From: Lojkania enalia
Lineage: Eukaryota > Ascomycota > Dothideomycetes > Pleosporales
NCBI GenBank assembly: GCA_010094045.1
Contig: ML986991.1
Location: forward strand, 2,100 to 13,161
Reading direction: 5' to 3'
DNA length: 11,062 bases
Below are positions 8,615-11,062 of this stretch, one piece after another; positions within the stretch are counted from its first letter, which is position 1, and every line of letters starts with the position of its first letter. The notes beneath the pieces were generated by a model. That model ran no database searches, was not told the origin of the DNA, and saw only the letters and a list, made by a program, of their open reading frames with translations. The position numbers and the translations under genes are program-made.

Positions 8615-9136
8615 AAAAATGCGAGTATTATACCTTGTAAAATAAAAAGTACAACCCTGTACGAATCGCATCTAATATTAGTAGGGTACTTACTACTAAT
8701 ATATTTATAAATCCTCTCCTACTATAAGAAGGAGTTTCTAGTCCTCCGGGGCCATCTCGAACTATAGGTAGCAGCCTAATATATAGGGGATAAGGAGGAT
8801 AAAAAAGTGGCTTTTAAGGCTATTTTAGAGTCTGCTTATAGCCTAGCGCTTATAGCCCAGGTTGTAAAGAGTTAGGAAGATAGCCTTCCTACGGCTAGTA
8901 TCTAGGTAGCTTTATTCTACTAGGGTACTAAGTTGCTCTATCGGGTTTTAGCTTTAGAGGCTCTAGTATCTAGCCTTTAGGCTGACATCGCGGCGCTCTC
9001 GGGCGGCTAAAGACGAGGTAGGAGAGGTTCGGGGGGAGTCTGGAGGGAAAAAAGAGGAAGAAGAGTAGAGGAGGAGAGAACTAGAGAGATATCCGATAGT
9101 CTACTATTAGACCCTCTAGATTCTATAGAGGAGTAA
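8615..9136 (+). pseudogene. Antisense coding relic inside gypsy-2, function unknown
   Basis: On the plus strand, opposite to gypsy-2, a frame with codon starts 3n+2 reads protein-like for about 170 codons with only about eight stops, all compatible with lost Gln. Parts read: STTLYESHLILVGYLLLIYL, YYKKEFLVLRGHLEL, GDKEDKKVAFKAILESAYSL, ALIAQVVKS, GTKLLYRVLALEALVSSL and ADIAALSGG, then an Arg/Gly- and Glu/Arg-rich tail ending SLLLDPLDSIEE before TAA 9134-9136. The composition suggests amphipathic helices followed by a charged tail. The exactly overlapping minus frame has roughly twice as many stops. It lies tail-to-tail with the gypsy-2 pol relic. It could be an additional antisense ORF of the element, a captured gene, or an artefact of the codon-register complement of a pol extension. 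Family not recognised. Confidence 0.5.
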
Positions 9137-9178
9137 TTTCGGGCCTGTATTTTAGTTTTTAAATCCACTACTTAACTC

Positions 9179-11062
9179 TTATATATTATTATCTACTAGG
9201 TAATCTATATTCTCTATACTATTCTTATATACCTTAATCTATTTAGTTAGAGCTCTTAGGGGTCTTAACTAATTTAGATACTTATTATAAAAAGCTTTTA
9301 GCTTGTAAGGCGAACCTATAAAATTTAAGACTTTATACTAGACTGGGTTGAGATTATATCCTACCTATTTTATACGGTATTTAAGGGTCTTATAATACAG
9401 CTTACTAGCTAGTATTTTCTTAACCTCCTACTCTTCTACCCCCTTAATAGCGATAGCGGGTGGTTTCGGAGCTTCTTACCCTGGTAGAGGGTCCTAGGGG
9501 TTTTTATATAGCAGGTTTAGTACGAAAACATCATATATTCTTAACTTTAAGGGTAGCTGTAGACGGTACAAGTTTCCAACCTGTTCTAGTACTTTAAAAG
9601 GGCCCTCCTATTAATCGGATAGCTTTCGGCTCGATCTCTGGACCGTAAGATTCTTAGTATTTAGGTAGACTATATTACCAATCTACTAATTAATCGGTTA
9701 CTAGTAATAGTTAACAACAGATTATATACGATCCTAAGCCTTCTTAATATTAGCCTTTACAGTTTTCTAGACTGTATATATATAAGTTACTAGAGCTAAG
9801 GCGTTTTTATAATTTAATTTATCTATTATAATAATAGGATTAATAGAATATTTTTAATCCCAACTCTAACAGGGCTCGGATCTATATAGAATCTAATATA
9901 GGGATATTCTGATAGTTGTATAGGGTAAAGTTACTTATACTTAATCGATTATAGGTAATAGAGAACTCTAGTTATTCTAGTAGAAGGATATAAAAGAGCG
10001 CAGTCTCTAATCGATATATTTATTTATAATCTCCGTCTATCTGTTAGTCTTTTTATAATAAGTAGTAGATAGTTTAATCTTTATGTTTAAGATACAGCAG
10101 AATTCGGACTAGAAACTAGATATAAACTAAGGTCCTTAGTCTAAAATAATGGTTTCGGGCGTATAGCTAAAGCGGTATATCTATTAAATAAACAATTCGG
10201 CTATTCCCCTTACGTTAATTATACGATAGTAGGGGATAGATACTGCTTATTTAGACAGGCGATTAATTACTACTATAATCTAATTATATCTGGACTTATC
10301 TATAGGGAAATTCTTAAAGTTAATATATAAGTACTATATTAGTCGATTTAGTATAGGAAGTAGGTAGATAAAACCTAGGGTTCGGGTTTATATCGGATAA
10401 GCTTTATAGTATAGGATATAATTCCGTACATATCGTTTGTAAGTAGCCTCTATACCCTTCTAGTAGTACTTCTAGGATAGTAACTAATAGGTTTTAGTAG
10501 TGCTTAGGTGTGCGGAGGATACTTAGTTATAAGCCTCTTATATAAGTCGCATATAAAGGCCTGAATCTAATAGAATATATAAGCGATTATTATAGAGGAG
10601 TAGTCCGTTCTCTATCTAATACTTGTGGAGTAGAAGTATACGTTCCTGCGTGAAGGAGGCTCGGTTTTCTTATAGTAATACGTCGATTAACTCTAGAGAG
10701 TTTAGTAATATAACCTACTTCTAACCTTTAATAATATTTAGTATAGCTACTTAAATTATTATTTAGGTAATATAGGACTAGACTAATTCGGTATTAATTT
10801 GGGGGTGAAGTTAATACGGTCTAAGTAGGACTCTCGACCGGTTGTTAGTTTAAGCTACTTTTAAGTTTTCTATATCTTGTTCGCAACAACTGAGGATATC
10901 TACTCTAGTATTATTCTTACCTAGGGTATATTTAATTCGGAACTAATACTAAGCTAATTCCTCGGTCTAATAAACTTAACAAGTATTAAGTACCTTTATA
11001 GTTATAAAATATTCGAGTGAGCGATAATTGGTATATACTAGAGTCCTAGTAGCTACCGAAAT
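9179..11062 (-). pseudogene. Ty3/gypsy RNase H-integrase-chromodomain relic (gypsy-2)
   Basis: Minus-strand codons stay in one register (highest base 3n+1) for over 620 codons with no indel, broken only by TAA/TAG at expected Gln/Trp sites. From the right edge: RNase H end with VYTNYRSLEYFITIKVLNT and FRIKYTLGKNNTRVDILS, whose Asp (10898-10900) is the motif's late acidic residue; a pre-integrase zinc-binding region (HLSTTKTY with His at 10508-10510, later Cys positions now Tyr); the integrase core with the first Asp changed to Asn (10319-10321), IIVVINRLSK, the second Asp kept (10139-10141) and Glu kept (10031-10033), 36 codons apart as in D,D(35)E; then TGWKLVPSTATLKVKNI; and a chromodomain, RIK*VGYNLNPV*YKVLNFI near 9320-9376, continuing GSPYKLKAFYNKY. 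The first stop after the chromodomain region is at 9179-9181. More Gln codons survive than in gypsy-1. The N-terminal side runs off the window. Confidence 0.92.

Larger units (their letters stand above)
7798..11062 (-). mobile_element. Ty3/gypsy LTR retrotransposon 'gypsy-2', 3' part, runs off window
   Basis: On the minus strand the order is RNase H end, integrase, chromodomain, a variable 3' section, polypurine tract (8090-8077) and LTR (8076-7798). This is the 3' half of a second Ty3/gypsy chromovirus, different in sequence from gypsy-1 and in opposite orientation. It interrupts unknown copy 2 at 7797/7798. The rest of pol, gag and the other LTR lie beyond 11062. Confidence 0.9.

Noticed and set aside
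1..11062. Functional host genes, tRNA or rRNA genes
   Set aside because: Every protein reading contains many stops, and no tRNA arms, rRNA segments or intron-exon structure of a live gene was seen.

Overview
This window is a transposon graveyard from a filamentous ascomycete (Pezizomycotina) and contains no intact gene. The sequence is very AT-rich and saturated with TpA. CpA and TpG are nearly absent over long stretches, while CpG survives. This is the footprint of repeat-induced point mutation (RIP), which changes CpA to TpA on both strands. Nearly every reading frame is full of TAA and TAG. In certain frames those stops fall where Gln (CAA/CAG) or Trp (TGG) would be expected, and dead proteins can be read through them.

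Layout, left to right. 1-600: AT-rich sequence with a (TAG)n microsatellite and no gene. About 620-2874 (+): a hAT-family DNA transposase relic with one internal frameshift. 2875-3348: an unassigned junction. 3349-4824 (+): RNase H-distal, integrase and chromodomain part of a Ty3/gypsy polyprotein (here 'gypsy-1'), followed by an untranslated stretch with 40-bp tandem repeats, a polypurine tract and a 3' LTR ending near 5518. 5520-6540 (+) and about 6930-7797 (+): two partial, homologous, RIP-damaged copies of a protein family I do not recognise. 7798-11062 (-): the 3' part of a second Ty3/gypsy element ('gypsy-2') with a TG...CA LTR of 279 bp, a polypurine tract, a pol-distal stretch that reads better on the opposite strand, then chromodomain, integrase and the end of RNase H, running off the right edge.

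The parts form a nested insertion history. The gypsy-1 LTR abuts the left end of the first unknown copy, and the gypsy-2 LTR cuts the right end of the second. The two copies therefore retain different but overlapping parts of one ancestral protein. Gypsy-2 keeps more CpA/TpG than gypsy-1, hAT or the unknown copies, so it was probably hit less hard or later. No RNA gene, CRISPR array, origin or functional host gene was seen.
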